Source: Gordionus sp. m RMFG-2023 (lineage: Eukaryota; Nematomorpha; Gordioida; Chordodea; Parachordodidae). From it: a stretch of 64,000 bases of DNA. A program made the translations under genes and the position numbers. The stretch lies in NCBI RefSeq assembly GCF_954871325.1, contig NC_088776.1, positions 10,168,052 through 10,232,051 on the forward strand. The letters are read 5' to 3'. Under the pieces are notes generated by a model, which ran no database searches, was not told the origin of the DNA, and saw only the letters and a list, made by a program, of their open reading frames with translations. Below, piece after piece: positions 46,626 through 57,839 of this stretch (within the stretch, counting starts at the first letter, position 1; every line of letters begins with the position of its first letter).

Positions 46626-48772
46626 CTAAAAAAAATTGTCATTTACATCGTTTAGATATTGTGCTTGTTTATGTGAGATCATGTCTGGACGGGTAGGCAA
46701 TAGTTCAATGCGGTAACCAACAATATTTTTAAATGCATCTGTATTTTCCAAGTGATGAATACTCCAAAGTACGAATATACCTAATTGTCCATTATACTTT
46801 GGTTCCAAATATAATTTGACTACAGCGTTAGTTATCCTAGGAGCAAGCGAGAAATTATCTGTCATAAAAAACATATTTATATTAAACCCCCATAAGTTGA
46901 CTGTATTGCCATAATGTTACGGCTTATTCATACAATTCTTTAGGTTTATGTAACCTACAAAAAGATAATGCTATTGACTTTTCAATTGAATAATAATAAT
47001 TTGAAAAAAATTTCACAATATGGAATTTCATAATATAAAAGATGTAATTTTTTTAAATTTATAATATACCAATTTTGATCTTTGCGACCTCTTGATCTGT
47101 AATTTAAAAAAATATAAATAATTTTCTTTAAATATAAAGTTTAGGCTTAAATATATAAAAAAAACTTAATATAATAGATATCTATTTACTTATTTATTCA
47201 ATTTAACTTGTTAACTCTCATTCTTACAAAAGAGAATAATTGAATAATTTTTACCTTTCATTTTTTATTAACAATATACGCCTATATACTCAATTTTTTT
47301 TATCCTTGTAAATTAGTTCTTTATGATTCAAAAAATTAAATCCGTATATTCCACATCATGAAGGTATTCTAGCGAGAATATAATAGAAAAAGATAAAGCC
47401 TAAACCAAAATTTCTTAAATAATTTAACTTAATTTCAATTTAAGGATATCTTTTTAAGATAGAAATGTGTAATTATAAAAATATCGTAAAAATTAGAATT
47501 TATAAATATATACATTTGAATATGTTCATAGCCGAATACTGCCCCAAAATTTCAAGATGTTGATATGAAACGAAAACCGTTAAGAAGTATTTCACACTCT
47601 TCTCTAAATTTCTGATAAGGAATTCGTTGTTTATCTATTTATTTTTTTAAAAAATAATTCAATTATAATCATTGACAAAAAATAATAAACGCTTTAAGTG
47701 GGCCGAAAGGTTTTGGGAGTGTTTGGTAATTTTTTTGGGAAAACTTTTCATTACATAAAAATTTGATATGGGGTATAAAATGAAAAAAAATTACTGCGAA
47801 ATCATTGTTTGGGAGGGGTTAGATGTTGAAAAGTCATAATTGTTTTTTCTACAATTTTATAAACATACAAAGATTGATGAAAAAGTAATAATCACTCAAG
47901 GTGTGGCAGAGGTGGGAGGGGGGGGGGGGGTTCTAAATTTTTGATATGGTTGCAAGCTTAATATTAAAATACAAGTTATGGTTAAATTAATAATTTTCTT
48001 CTAAAAAACCTGATAAACATCTTCTAATTGGATATTCTTTTCTTCTATCATATTGCCCAGGTTGATTCCGTCACTTTCATATTCGTACAATTGATAGGTA
48101 TATAGTATGATAGGATGATTAGGAAGCGGCCACAAGGGAGCCATAAATTTTGCTTTTATATTGTAAGTGAAGGCACTGTTGATCGCGGTATCATATATGG
48201 AGAGCTCTAAATTTCTTATCCCAAAAGTGGACTCGTGTTGCATTTGGAAGCACGTGCTATTGGGTGCGAGTATATTCGCTTCTAATATAAGATTTTGGTA
48301 TATATAAATAAATTTAAAAAATATAATGTATATTCACATATTGATTAATATTTCAATTTTTGAAAAGATAATTGGCTCACTTGAAGGCAAACGAACAGTT
48401 AATAATGTTCAATCGTTCTTATAATTTACGTATTTAAATGGTCATAAAAAATTATTTTTCGATTTAGAAGGATTAAAGGTACAAATCATATACATCTTAA
48501 TTTATAATGTCAGGTGTACATATATTTCCAAACTTGAAATATTTAATCATATATTACTTTTAAAATATTATTCTTAATTTGAAATGACATATTTTAAGGA
48601 TAATACTTTGCACTTGTAAAATACTATTAATATATACAATGATAAGTATAATATAATTAACTTTCAAAAATTTAGTTGCTAAAATAAATATAATGTATAT
48701 TTAGAAACCTTTTTGAATAATAAGTCCAAAGTTCAAGTCAACGATAGCAAGGCATATCAAGCCTAGGAACAT
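46626..48772 (-). CDS. Secreted 200-residue protein, four exons, unrecognised
   Basis: An apparently complete gene assembled by frame, splice sites and phase: 48772-48709, 48281-48010, 47611-47578 and 46858-46626. Exon 1 encodes a signal peptide ([18 protein letters not shown]) and ends in phase 1 at a GTTTCT donor. Exon 2 supplies the missing two bases and adds 90 residues, including [13 protein letters not shown] and [20 protein letters not shown], ending VYQ before GTTTTT. Exon 3 is a 34-base microexon ([11 protein letters not shown] plus one base) with acceptor TTCCTTATCAG and donor GTTTTC. Exon 4 starts after ACAG and runs [20 protein letters not shown] through [17 protein letters not shown] to NDNFF and TAG. 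All three phase joins (1, 0, 1) fit. Two cysteines remain after signal cleavage, and there are N-glycosylation sequons NST and NFS. No family was recognised. All three donors are GTTT rather than GTRAG, which lowers certainty. Confidence 0.68.
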
Positions 48773-50371
48773 GTTGCTGAGAGAAACTGATGATGTCATA
48801 ATTGAGTAGGAATATTGTAAAATTTAAAAGTAAAAGGTTAAGAATAATAAAACTTATTTTTTTTGAGCATATTTATATATTCTTATATTTACCTTTTAAA
48901 ATACATATTTGCACAGTGATTCTTAGTAATTTTTATAATTTTTTTATTTTTAGATCTGAGTTGGAGCTTGAAATATTAAATCAAAAACAATTTTGAAAAA
49001 ATACTTACCTTCCATATGCGAGTAAGCACAATTGTAAATATTATATGTTTCTTTAGATTAGCAATCAGAACTAAATCAATAGATATATTTCAGTATTTTC
49101 TTTTGTTTTCCTGAAACGGAAATGCAGTATTTGCTTTTATTTTTTTTAAACGGAAGTGCAAATGGAATTTGAATCTTATTTGATTATCATTTAAGCTAAT
49201 TATACATTCTTCTCAAAATTTTCCATTGGGCTTAGATAACTATTGATTTAATAAGATTGCTTGATCAAATAACAATAGACATCATTCTGAATAAAAAAAT
49301 CTATTTTTTCTGAAAAAAAACAAATTCTGCTTTTCTTGTTTTTTAAATGTTTTTTATTACTAATACAATCAATCTTTATCTAAAATAATATCTTTTAAAT
49401 ATCAGAATCACCTTATATATTTTTAACCATAATTTAGTTGGATTTTCATTATCATAATCATTTTATAGTTCCCTCAATTTGTTATTTCGTTAAAATTTAT
49501 ATAAAAAATTTTTTGTGTTTTTTTCCCAGAAAATTTAGGTTTATTTTGTTTCATTTCTTGTTTTAAAAAGTTTTTTATATAACTCTCATGTAATTTATAT
49601 AAAAACAAGTTACCCTTCATATTGTCGTTCGTTGTTCTAGCTAAACTCTGGTGGTGTTAGAAATATAGTTGGATTTCTTTTATTAAAAATAAATGCTTGC
49701 TTAAAGAGGGTTAATATTCACTCCGCTAAATCCTACCCCAGGTCTTAACATTTTAATAGAAATTAATTTCTGGATATTATATAAGCATAAATATTTGAAA
49801 TCATTTTATCCAACGTAAATTGAGCCGAGAAAAGTTTATAAAAATTTTATTGATAATAGTGTAAAAATTTTAAATGTTATTTTGAAGGTGTTAAAATATC
49901 AGAACCCAATAGTGGAAGGGGAGTTTGCTATACTCCCACGCGGGCACTCATGCTCATGATATTTTTATTTTTATATTTATTAATTATTTTTTTATTATAA
50001 AATATAACCAAAATATAATACAATACTATTCTACAAAAAGGAGGGAGAGACTACAGGTTCCCATGATTAATTATATTTTAAAATAATAATTTGAATGTTT
50101 TGCTTTAAATATTATTCATTTGGTTCTGATTTTAAGAAATTTTAAAATTTCGCTTGACATTTGATAAATTAAGTTAAAGCCTGATAAATCAATATTACCT
50201 ATTTTTTAGGTAGAATACAGCAGATATAATATAATATTTAAAAAAAAATTAAGTATAACGTTTATTTTACTAGCCTAGATTAAAATGTAGAAATGACTTA
50301 TCCTATTAAAACGTTTAAATCATATTTGACAATATTATTATGGATATGTATTTAGCAATATAAGTAATAAT
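48773..50371. other. AT-rich spacer upstream of the secreted-protein gene
   Basis: No gene supported. The stretch just above 48772 should hold the promoter of the minus-strand gene, but I cannot assign a TATA box in sequence this rich in A and T. An ORF at 48802-48996 is A/T-driven. Confidence 0.5.
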
Positions 50372-50494
50372 ATGGGAAGGCGTGCCAAAGTATATGCAGA
50401 GTCGATTCGAGGTAAAGGTTGGCTAGGCCGTGGTCTAAAGCGGTACCAAAATACATTTTTAGAAACGGGATTTTGCAAAATAGAAAAAGAATAA
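50372..50494 (+). CDS. Small basic ORF, 40 codons, unrecognised
   Basis: ATG to TAA encodes MGRRAKVYAESIRGKGWLGR followed by GLKRYQNTFLETGFCK. The first 27 codons are much GC-richer than the flanks. GAG before GTAAAG at 50410-50417 would also be a good splice donor, so it may be a first coding exon rather than a complete gene. No partner exon was found. Confidence 0.28.
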   Translation: MGRRAKVYAESIRGKGWLGRGLKRYQNTFLETGFCKIEKE

Positions 50495-51127
50495 TATTAT
50501 TTTTTCATAATATTTTTTTATTACAAAAAAAATATGACTAAAAGGTAAAAATTACAGCAAAATACGCAAAAAGTAAGCATTGCAAAATCACGCAAATTTA
50601 CAGAAAAGCACAAAAAATGAATGACGTAAAAAGTAGGTTTGAAAAAAAAATCTCCAAAAAATTTTGAGCAAATATTTTTTTTAAAAAAGAAGTGAGATTA
50701 TTGATCAAATTTTACCTAATAATGCCAAAATTTTTCCTAAAAAATATTTTATAAGTGACTCTTTAAAAAAAATCTTTCAAGAGGAAATCACAAATTTTTT
50801 AAATTTTGAAAATCATACATGAATCGGTTAGAATTCCTTTACTTTTCTTTTAAAAAAAATATCAATTTATAAATTAAAAAAATGCATCATCGGGGCAGGG
50901 TTAATAAAATTACTAAAAAAAACCCGAGCTGGGACAAAAAATAATTTTTTTTAGAGAAATCAGGATAAAACAGAGCCTGAAAATTGGAGGATTAATAAGG
51001 GTCAGGCTTTAAATTGGGGCATTATATAGAAATTTGTTAAACAACAACCAATTTTATTAAAAAAGATTCACTTTTATATTCATATATATAGGGAATCGTG
51101 CGTCCCCCTTTCGATTTTCTATATTCA

Positions 51128-51210
51128 TACCTACTAGCACAAAACCACCTAGTTGGTTTTAGAAAAATTTTTGGTCCATGGATTCGAGTCCATGTCGATA
51201 TTTATAAATT
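51128..51210 (+). other. tRNA-like segment (SINE head or pseudo-tRNA)
   Basis: CCTAGTTGGTTTTAG resembles a tRNA D-arm / A box. TGGATTCGAGTCCA, 30 bases on, resembles the T-arm / B box (GGTTCGANTCC with one change) and can form a short stem. Spacing fits a tRNA. The acceptor stem and a defined SINE tail were not found. Confidence 0.33.
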
Positions 51211-51362
51211 AATTTTTGAGGCACAGACGATACTCAGAAATAACTGATTTATTTGTATATAAGGATAGAATCGCGACGCTATCTAATATCTTAATAAAAT
51301 AAGTAAAGAATCAATAACGTGTAACTATACAACAATACCCTTGAAACTACGATCTCTATAAC

Positions 51363-51586
51363 TAGTGTTGTTAAACGGATCGATTTGGTTCGATTTTAAA
51401 AAACGGCTAACTCTATATTTTATCTAGAAAAATATTAAGCAAGACTAAAGATTTTGCTCATACAAGGCACAAAGGTTTGGACATCTATTAGCCAATTCTC
51501 CAAATTGAGTAAAATTTTCATGGATAAAATATTGAGTTAGCCCATTTTTAAAAATCGGTTCAAATCGAGCCGTTTAAAGACACCAA
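51363..51586. mobile_element. hAT-type MITE, family A
   Basis: TAGTGTTGTTAAACGGATCG at the left, CAAATCGAGCCGTTTAAAGA near the right end, and the family interior between them. The last right-end bases are worn and the duplication is not clear. Confidence 0.78.
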
Positions 51587-51998
51587 CGGTAATAATACCA
51601 AAAAAGATAGAAATTAATATGTATAACTTAAATCAAAAATATGAATATATATAAAAAATATATTTTAAAATAATAATATTGGCAAATTTTGTTAATTACA
51701 TTATCTAATTGAAGACTTTTCCCGACTTTTCCCAACTTCAATTATTATTATTTTTTTAATTGGCCCCCAAAACATCTAAACCAATGAAACCGTTCTCTAA
51801 ATTGATGCTCATTGATTAAAATTGGCCATAGGGAACGGCAAATGAGTAGTCAACTTAAAGGTTTAGCTATCACGTACGGAAGGACATTTGTAAAGTGTCG
51901 AAACTTTGAAGAAGTTAAACTTCTCCATCTATTTATCTAAAATTTAGAGATCCTATTTAAGGGATATATGATATAATATTCAGCTTTAATGTTATTCA

Positions 51999-52260
51999 GG
52001 CGCATACGCGGGAATTCGCTATGGAGGGGGGGGGGAGGGGTAATTAATTATTTTAGAATTATTCTAGGAGTTATTTTAGAATATCTAATTTTCAGGAATT
52101 AATTAGGACTAGTAGCTATAAAATACTGTCAATTTTTTAATACATAAATTCAAATATAAATTAATGATAAATATTATATGTGTATAATAGGTATATAAAT
52201 TGCTACAAAATAAATGTCTCAAATAACTTTGTAAAAAATGAATATAAAAATCCTTAAAAA
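51999..52260. repeat. Dispersed repeat, copy 1
   Basis: TTAGAATTATTCTAGGAGTT followed by TTAATTAGGACTAGTAGC and downstream AT-rich sequence recurs at about 59275-59500 in the same order. A G10 run lies at 52026-52035. The nature of the repeat is unknown. Confidence 0.6.
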
Positions 52261-52689
52261 ACGTCAATATAAAGCCGATAGTATTCTTTTAGAAATATTC
52301 GTTGAATGTTATTTTTTAGGCCAATATTCTTCAATTGATAATCATTATATCAATATTCATCAAATAGCATTTATTTTCCATCATATGGCTTTATATTTTT
52401 TATTGGCATTATAAGAGTAGATATGTCCATATAGATATCAATCGGTAGCTAATCAAAGGATCTATGCTACCTACTAGAGGTCAACTTTTCCACTTAAAGA
52501 ACGAGTATAGGCCTTGGAGGTATAAATATTTTTGCCAACACCAAATAAAAACTGCCTTTGGGATCTCAGCTCAAATCAATGTACTTCTATGATCCTTCCA
52601 CTCATGTTTAAAGAACCATTATGCAAATAAGAATTCTAGGGTTAGATTCATGGAATTAGGATTGCATATTAATTTTTTTTATCAAAACC

Positions 52690-52935
52690 AGTCGTGTTAC
52701 CATTTTCTTCTTATATTAACAAAACTTTTGCTTCTGATTTCGAAACATCATATGTACCATCAACTATAATTGAAAAAACTTGCTTCAATCTCTTTTCTAA
52801 TTTTCTTTATAACCATATCTGTTATGGCTTCAATGAGAATAATTATATTCTAAATCATATCAATGTTAAAATTGATGCTTTTTTTGTATATAAGGATAAT
52901 TTATTAAAGTGTTTATGTGTTTTTTTTAAATAAAA
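52690..52935 (-). mobile_element. hAT-like (DUF4371/ZMYM-type) transposase fragment
   Basis: Read on the minus strand, about 52800-52700 gives RLKQVFSIIVDGTYDVSKSE, very like the (Y/F)FSIIVDxTxDxSxxEQ block of TTF/DUF4371-type hAT transposases. Upstream minus-strand sequence (KLSLYTKKASI) is degenerate. It is an isolated fragment without terminal repeats. Confidence 0.5.
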
Positions 52936-53084
52936 GAACATATAAAAATATAATGCCTTTGAGGCGCATTTTCATCACTTATTTAAATGATAGCATAATT
53001 TACCATTTAGGTTATGTCTTATAATCTTAGCAATTTTAAACGACTAAATTTATAATTTTATTTAATTAATTCCTTACAACATGA

Positions 53085-53640
53085 AAAATCTCTTCCTTTT
53101 CTCTTATTTTACTCCTTTCCTAGTTTCCATCTTTTACCTCTGTTCTTCCCTTTTCTCTTCTCCTTCTCCTTTCTTATTTTATCGTATTTTCTTTGTCAAT
53201 CCTTCTCACTAGTCGTTGTTATGTCGTTTTTGTTTGTTCTACTCCTTTTTCTATCAACTTTTGTTTGCCCATAATATCTACTATCCTATAGCCCCTTTGA
53301 TTTTTTCTTTTATTATTCTCCTTCTATAGGTTAATCCATCTTAAATGTGCTTCTTATTTTCTCAATTTCATTTATCCATGCTCTTAATTCATCTATTTAC
53401 CATTTGTTTTTTGTCTTCATTATCTTTCCTCCGTTTCTTTTTCTTACATTTTTCTTTCTTCCCTTTTTTCTCCCTCCGTTTTATTTATCGTTTTACTCCC
53501 AATTCATATATCCTATTCTACTTCAATTTTGGTATTGTTATACTCTTGCTTCCGATTTCTTTGTTTATTATACATATACTTCTCCTCACTTTTTTCCTTA
53601 GTCCTTTTGCTTCACCCCTTGTTAACCCCCCACCACTTTA
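53085..53640 (+). repeat. Polypyrimidine tract, about 550 bp
   Basis: The plus strand is almost all C and T, with few A or G bases, so both overlapping open frames here translate to Phe/Leu/Ser/Ile-rich strings and are not genes. It ends in CCCCCC and then a G10 run (53650-53659). Confidence 0.75.
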
Positions 53641-53689
53641 TAATGGGATGGGGGGGGGGTGTATTATATTAACTATTTTCCTCGAATAA

Positions 53690-54312
53690 TTTTACAAACT
53701 GAATATTTTTCATTTTTGTTATTTGTATTTCCCTCAGGCGATATGCCTAAAAATATTCATGCGTGGTAAACAATAAATTGCAGAATCACTTTACCAATTA
53801 CTAAAACAAATTTTTACTGTGTTATTCCACAAAATACACATGTATATTCTAAAAATATTACTTAATATCTCGTGCAATAAAAAATACATAAACTGACATA
53901 GATTAGTTCATCGTTTGAAGGTGGGGGGGGGGGGGGGAGGAGGCGTAAAAGAAGATAAAAATTGTTAAAATGAGCGCCTCATTTTTCGGTTTGTGAGGAT
54001 ATTTTTCAAAATGCAGGGTTGTACTTTTTGGGGATATTTTATCACTAGCTCAGGTCGTAATATTGCTCCTCATTTGTTGTAAAATATTTCAGATCATATA
54101 TAGCATTTTTGCGGGAGACTTCTTTTCCACCCTCCTTCAATCTATTATGTATTTGCCTAGATTTGGTGGTCAAATCTTTTAGAATCTTGCTTCAATTAAT
54201 TTGGTTTTTTTTTTACCATTATCACTTCCCTTTAATAATTTGTCTTAATAATTCGCTCTTCTTAAACCCTCCCCTCTCAATCGAATTTAAAATTAAAGTT
54301 TTGAGGCAACGA
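53690..54312. other. Spacer, no gene seen
   Basis: A G15 run at 53923-53937 is the longest homopolymer of G or C in the window. The plus-strand ORF at 54109-54333 runs into the next MITE and has no motif. Confidence 0.5.
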
Positions 54313-54320
54313 GTTCTTAC

Positions 54321-54522
54321 TAGTGTTGTTTAAACCCTTTGTTTAAAGATTTATTTAAAGGGCAATCAAGTTTTAGACAAACTAATATTACGCCAGCCTC
54401 AAGATTAAAATAGACAAACCTTTTTGCCATCTTTCGGGTAAACCATAAGGTGTAGGTAATATGTTTGACTAAAATCTTGAATTGGCTATTAAATATCTGT
54501 TGAATCGAGTTTTTAACCACAC
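54321..54522. mobile_element. hAT-type MITE, family A, diverged
   Basis: The left end TAGTGTTGTTTAAACCC and right end TTTTAACCACAC bracket a worn interior (GCCAGCCTCAAGATT). The flanks GTTCTTAC and TTTCATAC match at six of eight bases. Confidence 0.7.
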
Positions 54523-54804
54523 TTTCATACCAATAAATCACCTCTCTTTGGTGTATTTTTAATGCATGTTTTATTTTTGATAAGACAAAGAATTTGGTAT
54601 ATTAATGTGACATAGTAAATGAATTAGAATATAAAAGAAAGACTTGAAAATATAACTCATTATTAATTCCTTAAAGCCAATCATGGATTATTACTTACAA
54701 ATGAGGGGGTTCGTCCTGCCATCAGACTCAGGCTTTATTGCGATATGGTCATGCCATATTTATGTGCAATATGCCAGGCTCATGTTGACTCAAAAGGTTG
54801 TCAC

Positions 54805-55745
54805 TAGAAGTTAGGCGGGGTTTAACCCAAAAACGCCCTTCCGCCCAATGTTTTTAAAATTTTAACTCGTTCGCCCCCCGCCCATAGTTTCCTTTTTAAA
54901 TTTCACCAGCCCGCCCACCCTAAAAATAATGTTTATCTCTTCCGCCTAATGTTTAATGATAATTTTAATGTATTTTAACTTAACTTATAAAATATAGAAT
55001 ATTAAGAAACAAAAAAATAATTTTTAATAAATATAATTCTGTTGTGCTCATTAGAGGTCTGCATTGAGCGGGATTTCGGCCCGCCCGCCTACGCCTGCCC
55101 ATCTAAGTGGGCGGGCGGATGGGCGGGTAAAAAATTTTTCGAGAATGGGCAGGCGGGTTAAAAAAATTTGAAACTATGGGCGGGCTGGGCGGGCGGGTTA
55201 AGAAATTTAAACAATGGGCGGGCGGGTTAAGGAAATTTAAAATTTTTGTTCAAAAAAAACTAAAAAATAATTGTTTAAATGATCTATAACAATATTTATT
55301 TTTTTTAATTTTATTTTATTTTATTATATAATATATAAATTTTATTTTTTATAACATAATTTTTAATAAAAAAATATATTTTAATTTAATTTTTATTTTA
55401 AAATTTTATTTATGAATAAAGAAAATATATCTAAAAAAATAAAAAATAATTTATATAATTAAAAGATAATTCAAAAAATTTTTCGAAAATAGGCGGGCCG
55501 GTTAAAAAAAAAATTTAGACTAATGGGCGGGCGGGCGGATAAATTTTTTAAAACATAGGATGGGCGGGTACCCGCCCAATGCAGACCTCTAGTGCCAATT
55601 TTGCTCGAAAAATATTTAAAATTTATCCGCCCCTTGTTTTAAAATTATATTTTAACGCGCCCGCTTATCTGTCCAATGTTTAAAATCTTATGAATAGTTA
55701 TGGCGGGTCGAGGGCGAGCTAGCTAAAAGCCCTTTTATTGCAGAC
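54805..55745. mobile_element. Worn hAT-type MITE, GGGCG-rich, outer copy
   Basis: It starts TAGAAGTTAGGCGGGGTTT and ends CTTTTATTGCAGACC. The flanks GTTGTCAC and CATGTCAC match at six of eight bases. The interior has CCGCCC blocks and is interrupted by the intact copy at 55052-55591. Confidence 0.7.
55052..55591. mobile_element. hAT-type MITE, GGGCG-rich, inner copy
   Basis: Terminal repeats TAGAGGTCTGCA and TGCAGACCTCTA are perfect inverted copies. The flanks GTGCTCAT and GTGCCAAT match at six of eight bases. Multiple GGGCGGGCGG blocks lie near both ends and a very AT-rich centre between them. It is noncoding. Confidence 0.87.
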
Positions 55746-56089
55746 CATGTCACTCTCTGCATTGCAAAAGATTTGGCGGCAGAAATCGAAGACATTCTAA
55801 ACGCAATAACACTAAATCTTATGCCTTATTCCTTTTACCTTTGAGCACTATGAACTTTACAACACATATGGTAAAAATACTGATAGTTCATTTAAGATTC
55901 CATGGAAGTGGGATGAGCTCTGTTAAAATTCAGAAATATTTTATATTTTTTTATATGTATATTTTACGGTAACTTAAATGAATTTTTAAATTTGATTATC
56001 CTCTAAAATATTTTATATTTTATTTAGAGTTTTAAGGTAAAAATATTTCATTTTTATAAATTCTATATTTGATATTATATTTAAATATT

Positions 56090-57839
56090 TTATTTTGAAA
56101 AAGTATCTAAGATTCAAGATAGTTTTTTAAAAACGTTAAATAATCAAAATTAAAATTATCGAGATTTATTTTTAAATAAAATATGCTATAATATAAATTT
56201 ATAAAACATATGATGCAGAGTTCCCATTTGCATAACACGACCTGGATATTTTTTTTCAAAATTTTTTAATTTTTAAAGCTAATAATGGCAATTTAAAATA
56301 TTTGGTTTTAAAATATATGGTCTGGCCCGGTTATTTTTTAAAAAACATTTTGAGGCCCTAAAAAAAATTTGGCCCTGCTCGGGTATAATTAAAAGGTTTA
56401 AAATACGGCCCCCGGGCCGGGTTTAGAGCCGGGCCTGCTGGTATCTGATATATATTACCGAAAATACAAATTTTTTATATAAGATAATATGATACAAAGA
56501 TATATTTATGAAAATTGTACATTATAATACTGAAAACAATGTCAGAATAAAAATTTAATTAGTAAATATCAATAAATCAACATCATAATGCACTATTTTT
56601 TAATATTATTAATTTTTCAAACAATTTATCGTTTAGCATTTGACGATTTGGTCTATTGACCATATTAGCGAAGCTGAATAATCGCTCAACAGGGGCAGAG
56701 GATGGTAATATTGTGTTAAATTTAATAAATATTTCTTTTATATTTTTTTTAATTACATATTTATATTGCACCTCATCTTTCATATAATTTAACACCTCTA
56801 GTTCAATATGATTTACTGATTTATTTGAATTGGATGTCTTTTAAATATTGTGTTAAATTAAATAAATATTTCTTTTATATATTTTTAACTATTTAACATA
56901 TATATCTAGTGTTTCTGTCATCTTTCATATAATTTAAGACCTCTAATTTAATATCATTTACTGAATTATTTGAATTGGATGTGGTACTTTTAAACAAAAT
57001 CATCATCTTCATCAATTGAAGAATTTGCTGACACATATTAATTTCAATATTTATTTAAAAAATAATTATAACTTCGTGTATTAATAAATCCTGAAGGTAT
57101 ATTTTTTTCTTTTTCATAATCATTACAACGATTTTTAAAGTAGGATAGTGACTAAAAATGCGGTTTCAAAGTTATCAAATTCATATAAATTTTTCTTCTC
57201 TAATTTAAAAAATTTTCTACTGCAATTGCCAAAAATGCAGATCAGTTTAAATTCATTTTGTGATTTTTTTAACGACATTTAATATTGGCGCGCGGATTCT
57301 CCATAAAAGCAGTTGATTTCGCCCTGTATTTTGTCAATCACTAAAGCCAATGGGCATTTCAATTTCTTTTAGTTTTGAAGATTCTAATTTTTCACATAAT
57401 TGTAGTAATTCACTTTTAAATTCTAATAAGCTGGTAAGGCTATCAAACATGCTATTCCCTCTCCTTTCCTAAAACTGCTTTGATATCCTCTGCAGTCTAA
57501 ATTACATTCAGATAAATTATGGCAGTATAGCAAATTGCTATATTATGAACCACGTCAAAACACATTATTTTAAAATATATAAACTCGGATTAAATTTTAC
57601 ATTTAAGATAATAACATTTAAGATAACAACATTTAAGATAATAACATTTAAACTTAAATACCATTTAAATTAAATGTAAATTATTTTTAAAGTATCTATA
57701 ACTTTTTGAATACAAAGTTGATTAACATGCAGATATTTTAAAGAATTTATATATTAGATGCAAGAACTTTTCCAAAATTTAAAAAAAGATACAAGATATC
57801 ATTCTTAGATACAAATATCTGGGATACTGCCCAACCCTG
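56090..57839 (-). mobile_element. Second hAT copy of the CAGGGTTGGGCA family, heavily decayed
   Basis: The right end TACTGCCCAACCCTG (57825-57839) and subterminal GATACAAGATA repeats match the element at 34101. The left terminal repeat is lost. The minus strand at 56795-56583 keeps ILPSSAPVERLFSFANMVNR, nearly identical to the other copy. A segment of about 140 bp is duplicated in tandem (56700-56835 and 56838-56995). The N-terminal half is mostly unreadable. A GGGCC-rich MITE relic (56215-56455) is inserted near the left end. Confidence 0.78.
56215..56455. mobile_element. GGGCC-rich MITE relic inside the hAT copy
   Basis: It interrupts sequence collinear with 34311-34340. It has CGACCTGG, TCTGGCCCGG, CCCCCGGGCCGGG and GAGCCGGGCCTGC blocks like the family B MITEs, with no clean terminal repeats. 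Confidence 0.5.

Larger units (their letters stand above)
54683..55844 (+). pseudogene. ORF split by a nested MITE pair, unrecognised
   Basis: From ATG at 54683 an open frame encodes MDYYLQMRGFVLPSDSGFIA and then IWSCHIYVQYARLMLTQKVV before the MITE starts at 54805. The sequence after the MITE (55754 on) continues in the same frame once one target copy is removed: TLCIAKDLAAEIEDILNAIT, then TLNLMPYSFYL and a stop at 55842-55844. The empty-site reading would be about 70 codons with GC-richer codon use. Continuation across the site supports a former coding region, either a small gene or an exon. The product was not recognised. Confidence 0.42.

Noticed and set aside
51842-51940. 32-codon frame MSSQLKGLAITYGRTFVKCR and onward
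   Set aside because: Coding-like codon use, but too short, with no partner exon, signal or duplicate to support it.
52694-52933. 79-codon plus-strand frame
   Set aside because: It is the antisense of a DUF4371/ZMYM-type transposase fragment.
53345-53689. Overlapping 84- and 114-codon plus-strand frames
   Set aside because: They are translations of a polypyrimidine tract (Phe/Leu/Ser/Ile runs) with no signal of coding use.
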